Source: an uncultured Ruminococcus sp.
GTDB taxonomy: Bacteria > Bacillota > Clostridia > Oscillospirales > Ruminococcaceae
DNA length: 49,085 nt
Direction: 5' to 3'
Assembly (NCBI GenBank): GCA_902786975.1
Contig: CADAES010000014.1
Span: forward strand, 1 to 49,085
Below the pieces are notes generated by a model. That model saw only the letters and a program-made list of their open reading frames with translations. It was not told the DNA's origin and made no database searches. A program made the position numbers and the translations under genes. Positions 12,530-20,857 of this stretch are shown one piece after another. How positions within the stretch are numbered: position 1 is the first letter of the stretch; the number at the start of each line of letters is the position of its first letter.

Positions 12530-15187
12530 ATGGAATGGACAAGCCTTAACGACCTCAGAGAATCATATCTGAAATTCTTTGAGAGCAAAAACTGCCTCAG
12601 ACACAAGAGCTATCCTCTCGTGCCGCAGAACGACAACAGCTTGCTGCTGATAGTTGCAGGCATGGCACCGCTAAAGCCTTATTTTACAGGCCAGGAGGTA
12701 CCGCCGAGAACAAGAATGACTACATGCCAGAAGTGCATCAGAACAGGTGATATCGAAAACGTAGGCAAGACCGCAAGACACGGTACATATTTTGAGATGC
12801 TCGGTAATTTCTCGTTCGGAGATTATTTCAAGGACGAGGCTATCGCCTGGGCTTGGGAGTATGTGACCGAGGTTCTGAAGCTCCCCAAGGAACGACTGTA
12901 TATATCTGTCTATGAGGACGACGATGAGGCTGAAAAGATATGGCACGAAAAGGTCGGCGTTCCTATGGATCACATCTTCCGCATGGGCAAGGAGGATAAC
13001 TTCTGGGAGGCCGGTACCGACGGTCCGTGCGGCCCCTGCTCGGAGATTTACTTTGACCGTGGCGAACAGTATGGCTGCGGCAAGCCCGGCTGTACCGTAG
13101 GCTGTGACTGCGACAGGTATATGGAATTCTGGAATCTTGTTTTCACACAGTTTGAAAGACATGAGGACGGCACATATACTCCGCTTAAACAGAAAAATAT
13201 TGATACCGGTATGGGACTTGAAAGACTTGCAGCACTTATGCAGGGCGTTGACTCTATATTTGATGTTGATACCGTCAAAGCTATCAGAGACAAGGTCTGC
13301 GAGATAGCAGGCTGTGAGTATGGCAAGGAGTATAAAAAGGACGTTTCTATCAGAGTCATCACCGACCATATCCGTTCGGTAACGTTCCTTGCTTCGGACG
13401 GAGTTCTGCCTTCAAACGAGGGCAGGGGCTACGTTATGAGAAGACTGCTCAGACGTGCTGTTCGTCACGGCAAGCTGCTCGGGATCAACGGTATGTTCCT
13501 TAAGGACATTGTAAAAACGGTCGTTGACTGCAATAAGTGTGAGTATAACGAGCTTGAAGAAAAGTACGACTATATCGTAAAGGTGCTCACTACAGAGGAA
13601 AAGAACTTTAATGCCACTATCGACCGTGGAATGAAGATACTCGATGACTATATCGAGGATATGAAAGCAAACGGCAAGACCGTTCTCGACGGCGAAAGCT
13701 GCTTCAAACTCTCGGATACCTACGGCTTCCCGATAGACCTCACAAGAGAAATACTCGAAGAAAAGGGTATGAGCGTTGACGAGGACGGATACAACGTATG
13801 TATGGAAAAGCAGAGAGAAACTGCAAGGACTGCAAGAGGCGGCTCGAAGTATATGGGCGCTGACGAGACTGTTTTCCATCAGATGGACAAGACTTTCTCC
13901 ACCACCTTTACTGGCTATGATACTCTTGACGGCGAGAGCGAGATAAAGTATCTTGCAACAGACGACGAGCTTATCGAAAATGCAGGCGTTGGCAGCGAGG
14001 TCTATATGGTTTGCGGCGAAACTCCGTTCTATGCTGAGAGCGGCGGACAGGTAGGCGATAAGGGCGTTATCTCCACCGCAAGCGGCAAGGCTGAGGTGCT
14101 GGATGTTCAGAAGGTAGTTGCCGGAAAGTTCGCACACAAGCTCAAGGTTACCGAGGGTGCTTTGAGTGTCGGACAGAAGGTCGAGCTTCACGTTGACAAG
14201 AAAAACAGGAACGACATAATGAGAAACCACAGCGTTGCTCATCTTCTTCAGGCAGCTTTGCGTGAGGTGCTCGGCGAGCACGTTCACCAGGCAGGTCAGC
14301 TCGTCGATGCCGACAGAGTTAGGTTCGACTTCTCGCATTTCTCTGCTATGACAGAGGAGGAAAAGATAAAGGTCGAGTCTATCGTCAACGCAAATATCCT
14401 TAAAGGCCTTGACGTTGAGATGAAGGAAATGCCTATCAAGGAGGCTGAAAAGCTCGGCGCAATGGCTCTTTTCGGTGAAAAGTACGGCGAGACCGTCAGA
14501 GTCGTTACTATGGCTGACGGTGATGATGTCGCTTCAAGAGAGTTCTGCGGCGGTACACACGTTGATAATACATCGAGGATAGGACTTTTCAAGATCATTT
14601 CCGAGGCTTCTGTTGCAAGCGGCGTAAGACGTATTGAAGGTGTTACCGGCAGAGGTGTGCTCAAGCTTGTAGCAGAGCATTCAGAGGAAATCAAAAAGGC
14701 TGCTGCGATACTGAAAACAGCTAATCCTTTTGAACTTGTAAAGAGATGCTCCGCTGTAATGCAGGAGGTCAAGGACCTCGAAAAGGAACGTGACGAGCTC
14801 CAGTCGTCGATAAATGCTATAAGGGCAAAAACCATTATGGGCAGTACAGCCGATGTCAACGGCGTAAAGGTCGCAAGTGCGATGTTCTCAAACGTCAAGC
14901 CCGATGCGCTCAAAAAGATGGCAGAGGATATCAGAGCACAGTTTGACGATGTCGTTGTAGTTATCGCAGGAGTAAACGGCGATAAAGCCAACCTTGCCGC
15001 AGCAGCAGGAAAGAACGCTGTTGCAAAGGGCGCTCACGCAGGTAAGATAGTTGGCAAGACAGCCGCACTCACAGGAGGAAAGGGCGGCGGAAAGCCCGAT
15101 TGTGCTATGGCGGGTGTCGGCGACAGATTCAAGATCGACGAGGCTCTTGCTAAGGTCAACGATATCGTAGCAGAGTTTGTAAAATAA
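12530..15187 (+). CDS. alaS: Alanyl-tRNA synthetase (885 aa)
   Basis: Charges tRNA-Ala and clears mischarged Ser/Gly-tRNA-Ala. Class II catalytic core at ~1-240 (RTRMTTCQKCIRTGDIENVG, TARHGTYFEMLGNFSFGDYF). Motif 3 region GRGYVMRRLLRRAVRHG. Editing domain at ~555-715 with the zinc ligands HSVAHLL (HxxxH) and CGGTHVDNT (CxxxH). C-terminal DHHA1 domain with the Gly-rich GGKGGGKPDCAMAGVGD near 860. Full length for the family (~875 aa). CGGAGGAA lies 8 bases before the ATG; an in-frame extension upstream to 12509 would overlap the CPCC gene and is not needed. Regulated by the T-box at 11885-12117. Confidence 0.98.
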   Translation: MEWTSLNDLRESYLKFFESKNCLRHKSYPLVPQNDNSLLLIVAGMAPLKPYFTGQEVPPRTRMTTCQKCIRTGDIENVGKTARHGTYFEMLGNFSFGDYFKDEAIAWAWEYVTEVLKLPKERLYISVYEDDDEAEKIWHEKVGVPMDHIFRMGKEDNFWEAGTDGPCGPCSEIYFDRGEQYGCGKPGCTVGCDCDRYMEFWNLVFTQFERHEDGTYTPLKQKNIDTGMGLERLAALMQGVDSIFDVDTVKAIRDKVCEIAGCEYGKEYKKDVSIRVITDHIRSVTFLASDGVLPSNEGRGYVMRRLLRRAVRHGKLLGINGMFLKDIVKTVVDCNKCEYNELEEKYDYIVKVLTTEEKNFNATIDRGMKILDDYIEDMKANGKTVLDGESCFKLSDTYGFPIDLTREILEEKGMSVDEDGYNVCMEKQRETARTARGGSKYMGADETVFHQMDKTFSTTFTGYDTLDGESEIKYLATDDELIENAGVGSEVYMVCGETPFYAESGGQVGDKGVISTASGKAEVLDVQKVVAGKFAHKLKVTEGALSVGQKVELHVDKKNRNDIMRNHSVAHLLQAALREVLGEHVHQAGQLVDADRVRFDFSHFSAMTEEEKIKVESIVNANILKGLDVEMKEMPIKEAEKLGAMALFGEKYGETVRVVTMADGDDVASREFCGGTHVDNTSRIGLFKIISEASVASGVRRIEGVTGRGVLKLVAEHSEEIKKAAAILKTANPFELVKRCSAVMQEVKDLEKERDELQSSINAIRAKTIMGSTADVNGVKVASAMFSNVKPDALKKMAEDIRAQFDDVVVVIAGVNGDKANLAAAAGKNAVAKGAHAGKIVGKTAALTGGKGGGKPDCAMAGVGDRFKIDEALAKVNDIVAEFVK

Positions 15188-15208
15188 TAACTGAAAGAAG
15201 GTACTAAA

Positions 15209-15550
15209 ATGAATGATTGTCTGTTTTGTAAAATAGCTGCGGGAGAGATCCCGTCCAAGAAGATATATGAGGACGATACTGTCTATGTATTTGAGGATAT
15301 AGCACCTACTGCTCCTATCCATTATCTTTGTATCCCCAAGGAACATATTTCAAAACTCGATGAGGTAAACGAGTCCAACAGCGCTGTTATCGCTCATATC
15401 TACGAGGTCATCGCAAAGCTTGCCAAAGACCTCGGCCTTAAAGACGGCTTCAGGGTTGTTTCCAACTGCGGCGAGCAGGCAGGCCAGAGTGTGTTCCACA
15501 TTCATTTTCATCTTCTCGCAGGCAGACCTTTTCAGTGGCCTGCAGGCTGA
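15209..15550 (+). CDS. HIT-family (HINT-type) purine nucleotide hydrolase (113 aa)
   Basis: Histidine-triad protein. CLFCKIAAGEIPS starts the protein as in HINT-type members (CxxC). The active-site triad HIHFHLLAGR lies at residues 97-106, ending in RPFQWPAG as HINT proteins do. HINT enzymes hydrolyse AMP-N bonds, including those of aminoacyl-adenylates, so the place directly behind alaS (21-base gap, no promoter between) is suggestive: it could remove adenylates released by the synthetase. GAAAGAAGG precedes the ATG. Confidence 0.93.
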   Translation: MNDCLFCKIAAGEIPSKKIYEDDTVYVFEDIAPTAPIHYLCIPKEHISKLDEVNESNSAVIAHIYEVIAKLAKDLGLKDGFRVVSNCGEQAGQSVFHIHFHLLAGRPFQWPAG

Positions 15551-15557
15551 TATCACC

Positions 15558-15582
15558 GGGCGGATCTTTATCCGCCCTTATG
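15558..15582 (+). terminator. Hairpin after the HIT gene
   Basis: GGGCGGAT-CTTT-ATCCGCCC, eight perfect pairs, with a weak T-stretch (TTATGTTT). Confidence 0.6.
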
Positions 15583-15618
15583 TTTAACTGAGTATAATAG
15601 GATCAAGAGGTGACGGCA

Positions 15619-17622
15619 TTGGTAAGAAAGGGCTTTTGGTGCGGACTGGCTTTTGTTTCCGGACTTGTTCTTGCCAATTTGTTTACAGTCAGCCTCTGGT
15701 GGGTATTCTCTGTCAGCGCAGTCATTCTTGCGGCTGTCGGAGCGTTTGCCTTTACTAAGCTCAAACGTTATTTCATAGTTTGCGGCGCATTTGTAGTTAT
15801 CGGTTTGTGTTACAGTGCATGCTATACATACTTTGTATATGACGACATCATCAGCGCTGACAAAAGCAGCGTCACCGTCAGCGGGTATGTTTCCGATTAC
15901 AAGTATATCGGACACGGGCAGGGCTATCTTACAGTAAAAGGCAAGGTCAAAGGTCACAGTACGGAGATATCTTTCCTTGTTAACGACGACGATTACGAAT
16001 ACTACGATAATGTCACAGTCACGGGAAAAGTCAGCAGGATAAAGGATAATTACAATTTCCAAAGCGAAAAATACTATTTCAGCCAGGGCGTATTCCTTAT
16101 AGGTGAAGGCGCAGCTCATGCCGAGTTTACAAACGGCAATTCGCATCCGCTCCTGAGAAATATCAGAAAGTATAGCGACAGCATCTTCAATACTGTGATC
16201 GAGTTTTCGGGCGATGAGGAAAAAGGCTTTCTTGCTGCTATGCTTTGCGGTGACAAAAGCGAAATGGAACCAACGCTGAAAAACATGCTTTATCGCTGCG
16301 GGATAGGACACATCTTTGCGGTCTCGGGCACACATCTTGTAATATTTTGCACCGTTCTTTCAAAACTTCTCAAAAAGCCGATACGCTCCGGAAGGATAAG
16401 AAGTATAATAATGCTGATACTGACATGGGCGTTCGTGGTGTTCTCGGGTATGTCCGTCTCTGTTATGCGAAGTGCGATAATGATGAGCATAGTCTTTGCT
16501 TCGCAGCTTACCTCAAGGCGAAGCGACAGTGCAAATTCTCTCGGAATAGCAGCAATTCTGCTTTGTATAGCACAGCCTTACTGCGTTTATTCAGCATCTT
16601 TCATAATGAGCTTTACCGCTGCATTTTCGGCAGGCGTTATCGCTCCTTATATCATACGCAGGTACGGCTTGGACAGCTCGCCAAAGGCAGTCAGAATGTT
16701 TGTGTATTCAGCCGTTGTCAGCCTTTGCATCGCACCTGTATCTCTTCTGATGTTCGGTGGATATTCTGTTATCTCGGCGCTTTTGAACGTTCTGCTGATT
16801 CCTTTTTGTACCGCCGCATTGTTTTTGTGTATCATCGTTGCTTTTACAGGCGGTGCTGTGTTTATCGCAAAGCCGCTTCTGTTTGCTGCTACCTGGCTCA
16901 TAAAGCCTGTCATATTTGCGGTGAAAACTGTATCCGAGCTTTCGCTGTTATATATTACAGCAAATGCTTTCTGGGCAGCTTTGACTGTTATCCTTGTAAG
17001 CATCGGTATTGTCATTTATGCAAGTGTTATTAGAAAATGGCGGTTCGGCGCAGCTGCAGCAGCACTTGGTTCGGCATGCTGCCTGCTTTGTTCGCTGATA
17101 AGCACTCTCACAGCCTACGGAAGATGTGAGATGTATATCTTTGCTAACAAGAACAGCTGTACGGCAGTTTTGTGCGAATCTGACAATGCAATAGTTTTTG
17201 ATATCGGTTCAAACGGCAAATTCATAAGCGCCGCCGAACGAGTGCTGGATAAGCAGGGAATTCGCAGTACAGATGCCGTGTTTGTTGACCGTGAGCCGTA
17301 TTACACTATCGGAAGGTACAAGAATTTGCTTTATCCCAAACCGGATGTTTACTTCTCCGCATCGGAGATAGTTATCGACGACCCCGATGCTTATTATCTC
17401 ACAAACAAAAGCAGCGCGGATCTTGGTGATATTAAAGTAACAAGGCTTGAAAACAGCTTTGAAATAAGCTATAATGATAACAGATATGAACTGTATCCCG
17501 ACTTCTTTTACATAAACGATGAAAAGTACGATACTGACGGTGTTTCCGTGATGTTCTCGTCTGATGAAAATATCGTAAGGAGGCTTGATTATGAGCTTAC
17601 TGTCGCCGGCATTGCTTGGTAA
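15619..17622 (+). CDS. comEC: ComEC/Rec2-family DNA-uptake channel protein (667 aa)
   Basis: Polytopic membrane protein that in competent bacteria passes single-stranded DNA inward. N-terminal membrane segments at ~5-75. DUF4131/OB-like extracellular part at ~80-170 (SVTVSGYVSDYKYIGHGQ, DNVTVTGKVSRI). Competence domain at ~200-480 (CGIGHIFAVSGTHL, MSVSVMRSAIMMSIVF, IAQPYCVYSASFIMSF). The C-terminal ~160 residues follow the last helix, in the place of the metallo-beta-lactamase domain, but the HxHxDH motif is absent. TTG at 15619 is preferred because AAGAGG lies 8 bases upstream; a GTG at 15610 would overlap that site. It overlaps holA by 32 bases, a common order in Firmicutes. Confidence 0.88.
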   Translation: MVRKGFWCGLAFVSGLVLANLFTVSLWWVFSVSAVILAAVGAFAFTKLKRYFIVCGAFVVIGLCYSACYTYFVYDDIISADKSSVTVSGYVSDYKYIGHGQGYLTVKGKVKGHSTEISFLVNDDDYEYYDNVTVTGKVSRIKDNYNFQSEKYYFSQGVFLIGEGAAHAEFTNGNSHPLLRNIRKYSDSIFNTVIEFSGDEEKGFLAAMLCGDKSEMEPTLKNMLYRCGIGHIFAVSGTHLVIFCTVLSKLLKKPIRSGRIRSIIMLILTWAFVVFSGMSVSVMRSAIMMSIVFASQLTSRRSDSANSLGIAAILLCIAQPYCVYSASFIMSFTAAFSAGVIAPYIIRRYGLDSSPKAVRMFVYSAVVSLCIAPVSLLMFGGYSVISALLNVLLIPFCTAALFLCIIVAFTGGAVFIAKPLLFAATWLIKPVIFAVKTVSELSLLYITANAFWAALTVILVSIGIVIYASVIRKWRFGAAAAALGSACCLLCSLISTLTAYGRCEMYIFANKNSCTAVLCESDNAIVFDIGSNGKFISAAERVLDKQGIRSTDAVFVDREPYYTIGRYKNLLYPKPDVYFSASEIVIDDPDAYYLTNKSSADLGDIKVTRLENSFEISYNDNRYELYPDFFYINDEKYDTDGVSVMFSSDENIVRRLDYELTVAGIAW

Positions 17623-18649
17623 GCAGATAAGAGAAAACAATATAAGCAGATTATACTATTTTTTCGGGCACGATGTGACGACTCTCGAAGCTTTTACCAA
17701 TAAGCTTGTAAAAAAGCTTTGTCCGCAGGAGAGCCAGACGATGAATCTGCATAGATTTGACGGAAAAAAACTCGATATCCCGTCCTTTGCTGATGCCTGC
17801 CAGGCTTTGCCCATGTTTGCGGACAGGGTCGTTATAACCGTAAACGACCTAAATATGGATTCTGTCAACAAGGACGACGGCGACTCGCTTCGTAAAATAC
17901 TCAAATCTCTTGAGGACGGAACGACCGTTATCATATATGCGACGGCTGCTGAGCTTTACAAGAACAAGAAAAGCCTTACCGATAAGAACAAGCGGTTTTG
18001 TGATTTCTGCGACAAAAACGGCTGTGCCTGCGAATTTGCACTGAAAAGCACTCCGGAAATGGGCAAATTCATAGCAGGTGAGTTCAGCAAGCTCGGGTGC
18101 AGTATTTCTAAGAACAATGCCGAGTACATCGCAGAGCTTTGCCTTTGCAGTACGGGTTTTGTCAAGCAGGAGATAAAAAAGCTCTCCGATTATGCTCAGA
18201 AAAGAGAGATAACCAGAGAGGATATCGACCTTTTGTGCATCAGACACGTTGAATCTGACGGCTACTCTCTTGCTGTTAATGTTCTGCGTTCAAGGGCAGG
18301 ACTTGTTTTCAACCGCCTTTCCGAGCTTTCGATGCAGAATTACGAGCCGTTTGAGATACTCGGCATCATCAGCTTCTCGATGACTGATATGTACCGTGCG
18401 AAGCTTGCCAGGTCAAGCGGTCTGAGTGTCAGCAAAGTCGTAGAGGATTTTGATTACCCTCGAAACAGGGAATTTGCTGTCAGGAATATGTTTAACGACT
18501 GTGCGAATTTTTCGCTTGAAAGGATAACCAGGACCATAGCCATCCTTTCCGATACCGACCTCACTTTGAAGACCCATTCCTCGGGGAAGGCCTCTGATAT
18601 GCTTACGCTTGAGCAAGGGCTTGCAAAGTGTATGGCTCTGAGGTGCTGA
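17591..18649 (+). CDS. holA: DNA polymerase III subunit delta (352 aa)
   Basis: Clamp-loader subunit that opens the beta clamp during replication. The N-terminal domain has YYFFGHDVTTLEAFTNKLVK, the usual place of the YLLYGEE..L motif, then ACQALPMFADRVVITVND, where HolA proteins have the conserved LPMF/F.. stretch. The middle AAA-like part has STPEMGKFIAGEFSKLG and ends in the C-terminal helical domain (NYEPFEILGIISFSMTDMYRAK). AAGGAGG (17577-17583) lies 7 bases before the ATG at 17591, inside comEC, so translation is coupled. A TTG two codons upstream is less well placed. Confidence 0.93.
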   Translation: MSLLSPALLGKQIRENNISRLYYFFGHDVTTLEAFTNKLVKKLCPQESQTMNLHRFDGKKLDIPSFADACQALPMFADRVVITVNDLNMDSVNKDDGDSLRKILKSLEDGTTVIIYATAAELYKNKKSLTDKNKRFCDFCDKNGCACEFALKSTPEMGKFIAGEFSKLGCSISKNNAEYIAELCLCSTGFVKQEIKKLSDYAQKREITREDIDLLCIRHVESDGYSLAVNVLRSRAGLVFNRLSELSMQNYEPFEILGIISFSMTDMYRAKLARSSGLSVSKVVEDFDYPRNREFAVRNMFNDCANFSLERITRTIAILSDTDLTLKTHSSGKASDMLTLEQGLAKCMALRC

Positions 18650-18650
18650 T

Positions 18651-19241
18651 ATGCAAAAGATAAAGCTCTCACAGGTTATTATCGTTGAAGGCAAGTATGA
18701 TAAGATAAAGCTCGGCTCGGTTGTTGATGCGGCTATAATCTGCACAAACGGTTTTGGCATATATAACGACCCCGAAACCGTCAGCCTCATCAGACAGTAT
18801 GCCGCCGCTTCGGGAGTAATCATTCTTACCGACTCTGACTCCGCAGGCTTGCAGATACGCAATCATATCAAAAGCATTATTCCCCAAGGCAGGATAATCA
18901 ATCTGTATATCCCCGAGATCATGGGCAAGGAGAAGCGTAAATCCACTGCTTCAAGGGAAGGAAAACTCGGTGTCGAAGGCATCGACCCTCAGCTTTTGAG
19001 AGAGCTGTTTGAAAAGGCGGGTCTGAACGATGAAAACAGTACCGACAGGGAATTACTTACAAGAAATGACCTTTATACTCTCGGGCTAAGCGGAAAGGCA
19101 GACAGCTCGTCTCTGAGAAAAAAGCTCTGCAAAGAGCTCGGGCTTCCGCTTAATCTTTCTGCAAAGGCACTGCTTGATTATCTTAATACTGCTTTTGCCA
19201 AAGAAGACGCTGTCCGTATAATACGTCGGATAACTGACTGA
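18651..19241 (+). CDS. rnmV: Ribonuclease M5-type TOPRIM protein (196 aa)
   Basis: Probable 5S rRNA maturation nuclease. The TOPRIM domain at residues 7-110 has the catalytic Glu in IIVEGKYDKIKL (E13) and the DSDSAG motif (D61, D63). It is followed by PEIMGKEKRKSTASREGKLG and GVEGIDPQLLRELFEKAG, both typical of RNase M5. The rest matches the small C-terminal domain (DUF4093-like) that contacts the 5S precursor with ribosomal protein L18. Length is as in Bacillus (~186 aa). It starts one base after the holA stop (GAGGTG before the ATG), so it is the third gene of comEC-holA-rnmV. A related TOPRIM nuclease of other specificity is possible. Confidence 0.87.
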   Translation: MQKIKLSQVIIVEGKYDKIKLGSVVDAAIICTNGFGIYNDPETVSLIRQYAAASGVIILTDSDSAGLQIRNHIKSIIPQGRIINLYIPEIMGKEKRKSTASREGKLGVEGIDPQLLRELFEKAGLNDENSTDRELLTRNDLYTLGLSGKADSSSLRKKLCKELGLPLNLSAKALLDYLNTAFAKEDAVRIIRRITD

Positions 19242-19246
19242 AAGTC

Positions 19247-19275
19247 TTGCAAATCCGACAAAAGTATGATATAAT
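19247..19275 (+). promoter_or_regulatory. Promoter of pyrB
   Basis: TTGCAA (19247-19252), 17-base spacer, TATAAT (19270-19275). No PyrR-binding leader or attenuator fits in the short 5' region (19282-19312). Confidence 0.75.
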
Positions 19276-19312
19276 ATTTCAGATGCAGTTAATGACTGAA
19301 AGGAGTATCTTT

Positions 19313-20395
19313 ATGATCTATAATAATCTGAATCTTATCGACCTCAACGATTATCCTGTCAAATGGTGGGAAAAGCTTTTGTCGTTGGCTCACGAGATCA
19401 TAAAGGATCCCTCTAGGTATTCAAAGGCGTGCGAGGGCAAGATAATGGGCACGCTTTTTTACGAGCCTTCAACAAGAACTCAGATGTCCTTTCAGACTGC
19501 GATGCTCAGACTCGGAGGAACTATAATCGGTTTTGACAATCCTGCGACGTCTTCAGTCGCCAAGGGCGAAAACCTCAAGGACACAACCAAGATAGTATCG
19601 GGATATGCCGATGTCGTTGTAATGCGTCACCCGACCGCAGGCTCTGTAAAGGCAGCTGCTCTGACAACAGAGTGCCCGGTCATAAACGCAGGCGACGGCG
19701 GACATCTGCATCCGACCCAGACGCTTACCGACCTTCTGACTCTCAAAGAGGAAAAAGGACATCTTGACAATATGACGATAGGCTTCTGCGGTGACCTTAA
19801 AAACGGCCGCACAGTACATTCGCTGATAAAAGCGATGTCCTGCTTCAAGAACAATAAGTTTGTGCTTATCTCAACGCCCGAGCTTACGCTCCCTACATAT
19901 ATTAAGGACGTGCTCTCAGCCGGCGGTCACACCTTTACAGAGGTAACAGACCTTGATAAAGCAATAGACAGTCTTGACGTTTTGTATATGACAAGAATAC
20001 AGCGTGAAAGGTTTTCCAGCATTGAGGAATACGAGAAGCAAAAGGGCAGCTATATCCTTGACTGCTCCAAAATGGCTCACGCTAAGGACGACCTTGTTGT
20101 GCTTCACCCTCTGCCGAGAGTTGACGAGATAGCTATCGAGGTCGATGACGACCCAAGGGCTATGTACTTTAAGCAGGCTAAGTACGGAATGTTTATAAGA
20201 ATGGCGCTTATCCTTACCGTTCTTGAAAACTCCGATAAGCCAGCACCGCTTATTACGGGAAGCGAACATATACATCACAAGTGCTCTAATCCGAAATGCA
20301 TCACAAACCAGGAAGCGTATCTTCCGCACTATTTCAGAGGCGAGGGCACAACGCTTGAATGTGAATACTGTGACGAACGTACTCTTGTAGAATAA
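19313..20395 (+). CDS. pyrB: Aspartate carbamoyltransferase with fused PyrI-like zinc domain (360 aa)
   Basis: Joins carbamoyl phosphate and aspartate, the committed step of pyrimidine synthesis. The carbamoyl-phosphate site is FYEPSTRTQMSFQTAMLRLG (residues ~48-67). VVMRHPTAGS and HPTQTLTDLLTL follow, and VLHPLPRVDEIAIEVDDDPR closes the aspartate domain. After the normal end (~305-315) comes a 40-residue tail with C324, C329, C350 and C353 (KCSNPKC...LECEYC). That is CX4C-X20-CX2C, the zinc-binding pattern of the C-terminal domain of the regulatory chain PyrI (CX4C...CX2C). The allosteric nucleotide-binding part of PyrI is absent. ATG at 19313 with AAAGGAG 8 bases before it; in-frame codons back to 19247 overlap the promoter. 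Confidence 0.95.
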   Translation: MIYNNLNLIDLNDYPVKWWEKLLSLAHEIIKDPSRYSKACEGKIMGTLFYEPSTRTQMSFQTAMLRLGGTIIGFDNPATSSVAKGENLKDTTKIVSGYADVVVMRHPTAGSVKAAALTTECPVINAGDGGHLHPTQTLTDLLTLKEEKGHLDNMTIGFCGDLKNGRTVHSLIKAMSCFKNNKFVLISTPELTLPTYIKDVLSAGGHTFTEVTDLDKAIDSLDVLYMTRIQRERFSSIEEYEKQKGSYILDCSKMAHAKDDLVVLHPLPRVDEIAIEVDDDPRAMYFKQAKYGMFIRMALILTVLENSDKPAPLITGSEHIHHKCSNPKCITNQEAYLPHYFRGEGTTLECEYCDERTLVE

Positions 20396-20401
20396 AAAAA
20401 T

Positions 20402-20434
20402 TCCCTGCACAGAGCATCTTGCAAAGTGCAGGGA
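20402..20434. terminator. Bidirectional terminator between pyrB and the minus-strand gene
   Basis: TCCCTGCAC (20402-20410) pairs with GTGCAGGGA (20426-20434), with an A-run on the left and TATTTTG on the right. Confidence 0.85.
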
Positions 20435-20443
20435 GTATTTTGT

Positions 20444-20767
20444 TCAATGAAGTTTATACTCGGGCTCAACGGTCTTTCTGACCTTTTTGAACTCTTCAAA
20501 AGCCTGTAAAAGGTCCTCACGTATCTTTTCAAGCCCGTCTGCGGTAAGCTCCTCATGAAATTCACAAACAAAATCCTTTACAAGGTCGTAGCACTGCGTG
20601 CCGTACCAGACCTGTGCGTGAAGCTCCTTCAGAGGCGGGGTGTTTTCGTCGCCCTTGTTGTTCACAGGTGTTATCCTGTAACTGAAATTTGTAAAAAGGC
20701 TGCCTGTCCAGATGTTCTTTTGTGTAAAAAAAGAAATGGTGGGCAGATCGAAGTATCCTTTAAGCAT
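20444..20767 (-). CDS. Uncharacterised soluble protein (107 aa)
   Basis: A clean ORF with GAGGTGAT before its ATG, a good promoter and a shared terminator, so it is probably real. There is no signal peptide or membrane segment. The N-terminal half looks like a beta-sheet (GYFDLPTISFFTQ, IWTGSLFTNFSYRITP), a segment ELHAQVWYG follows, and the C-terminal half is helical (GLEKIREDLLQAFEEFKKV). I do not recognise the family. It stands alone between two convergent/divergent neighbours. Confidence 0.75.
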   Translation of the reverse strand: MLKGYFDLPTISFFTQKNIWTGSLFTNFSYRITPVNNKGDENTPPLKELHAQVWYGTQCYDLVKDFVCEFHEELTADGLEKIREDLLQAFEEFKKVRKTVEPEYKLH

Positions 20768-20784
20768 TTTATCACCTCATTGAT

Positions 20785-20813
20785 ATTATACTATATTCAC
20801 ATGTATTTTTCAA
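20785..20813 (-). promoter_or_regulatory. Promoter of the 107-aa minus-strand gene
   Basis: Minus strand: TTGAAA (20813-20808), 17-base spacer, TATAAT (20790-20785). Confidence 0.75.
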
Positions 20814-20857
20814 GAGCAAATACTATTATGTTGTAAATCACTTTGAAAGGAAAGGCC

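Noticed and set aside
13412-14338. 308-codon minus-strand frame inside alaS
   Set aside because: Antisense shadow of the AlaRS editing domain region.
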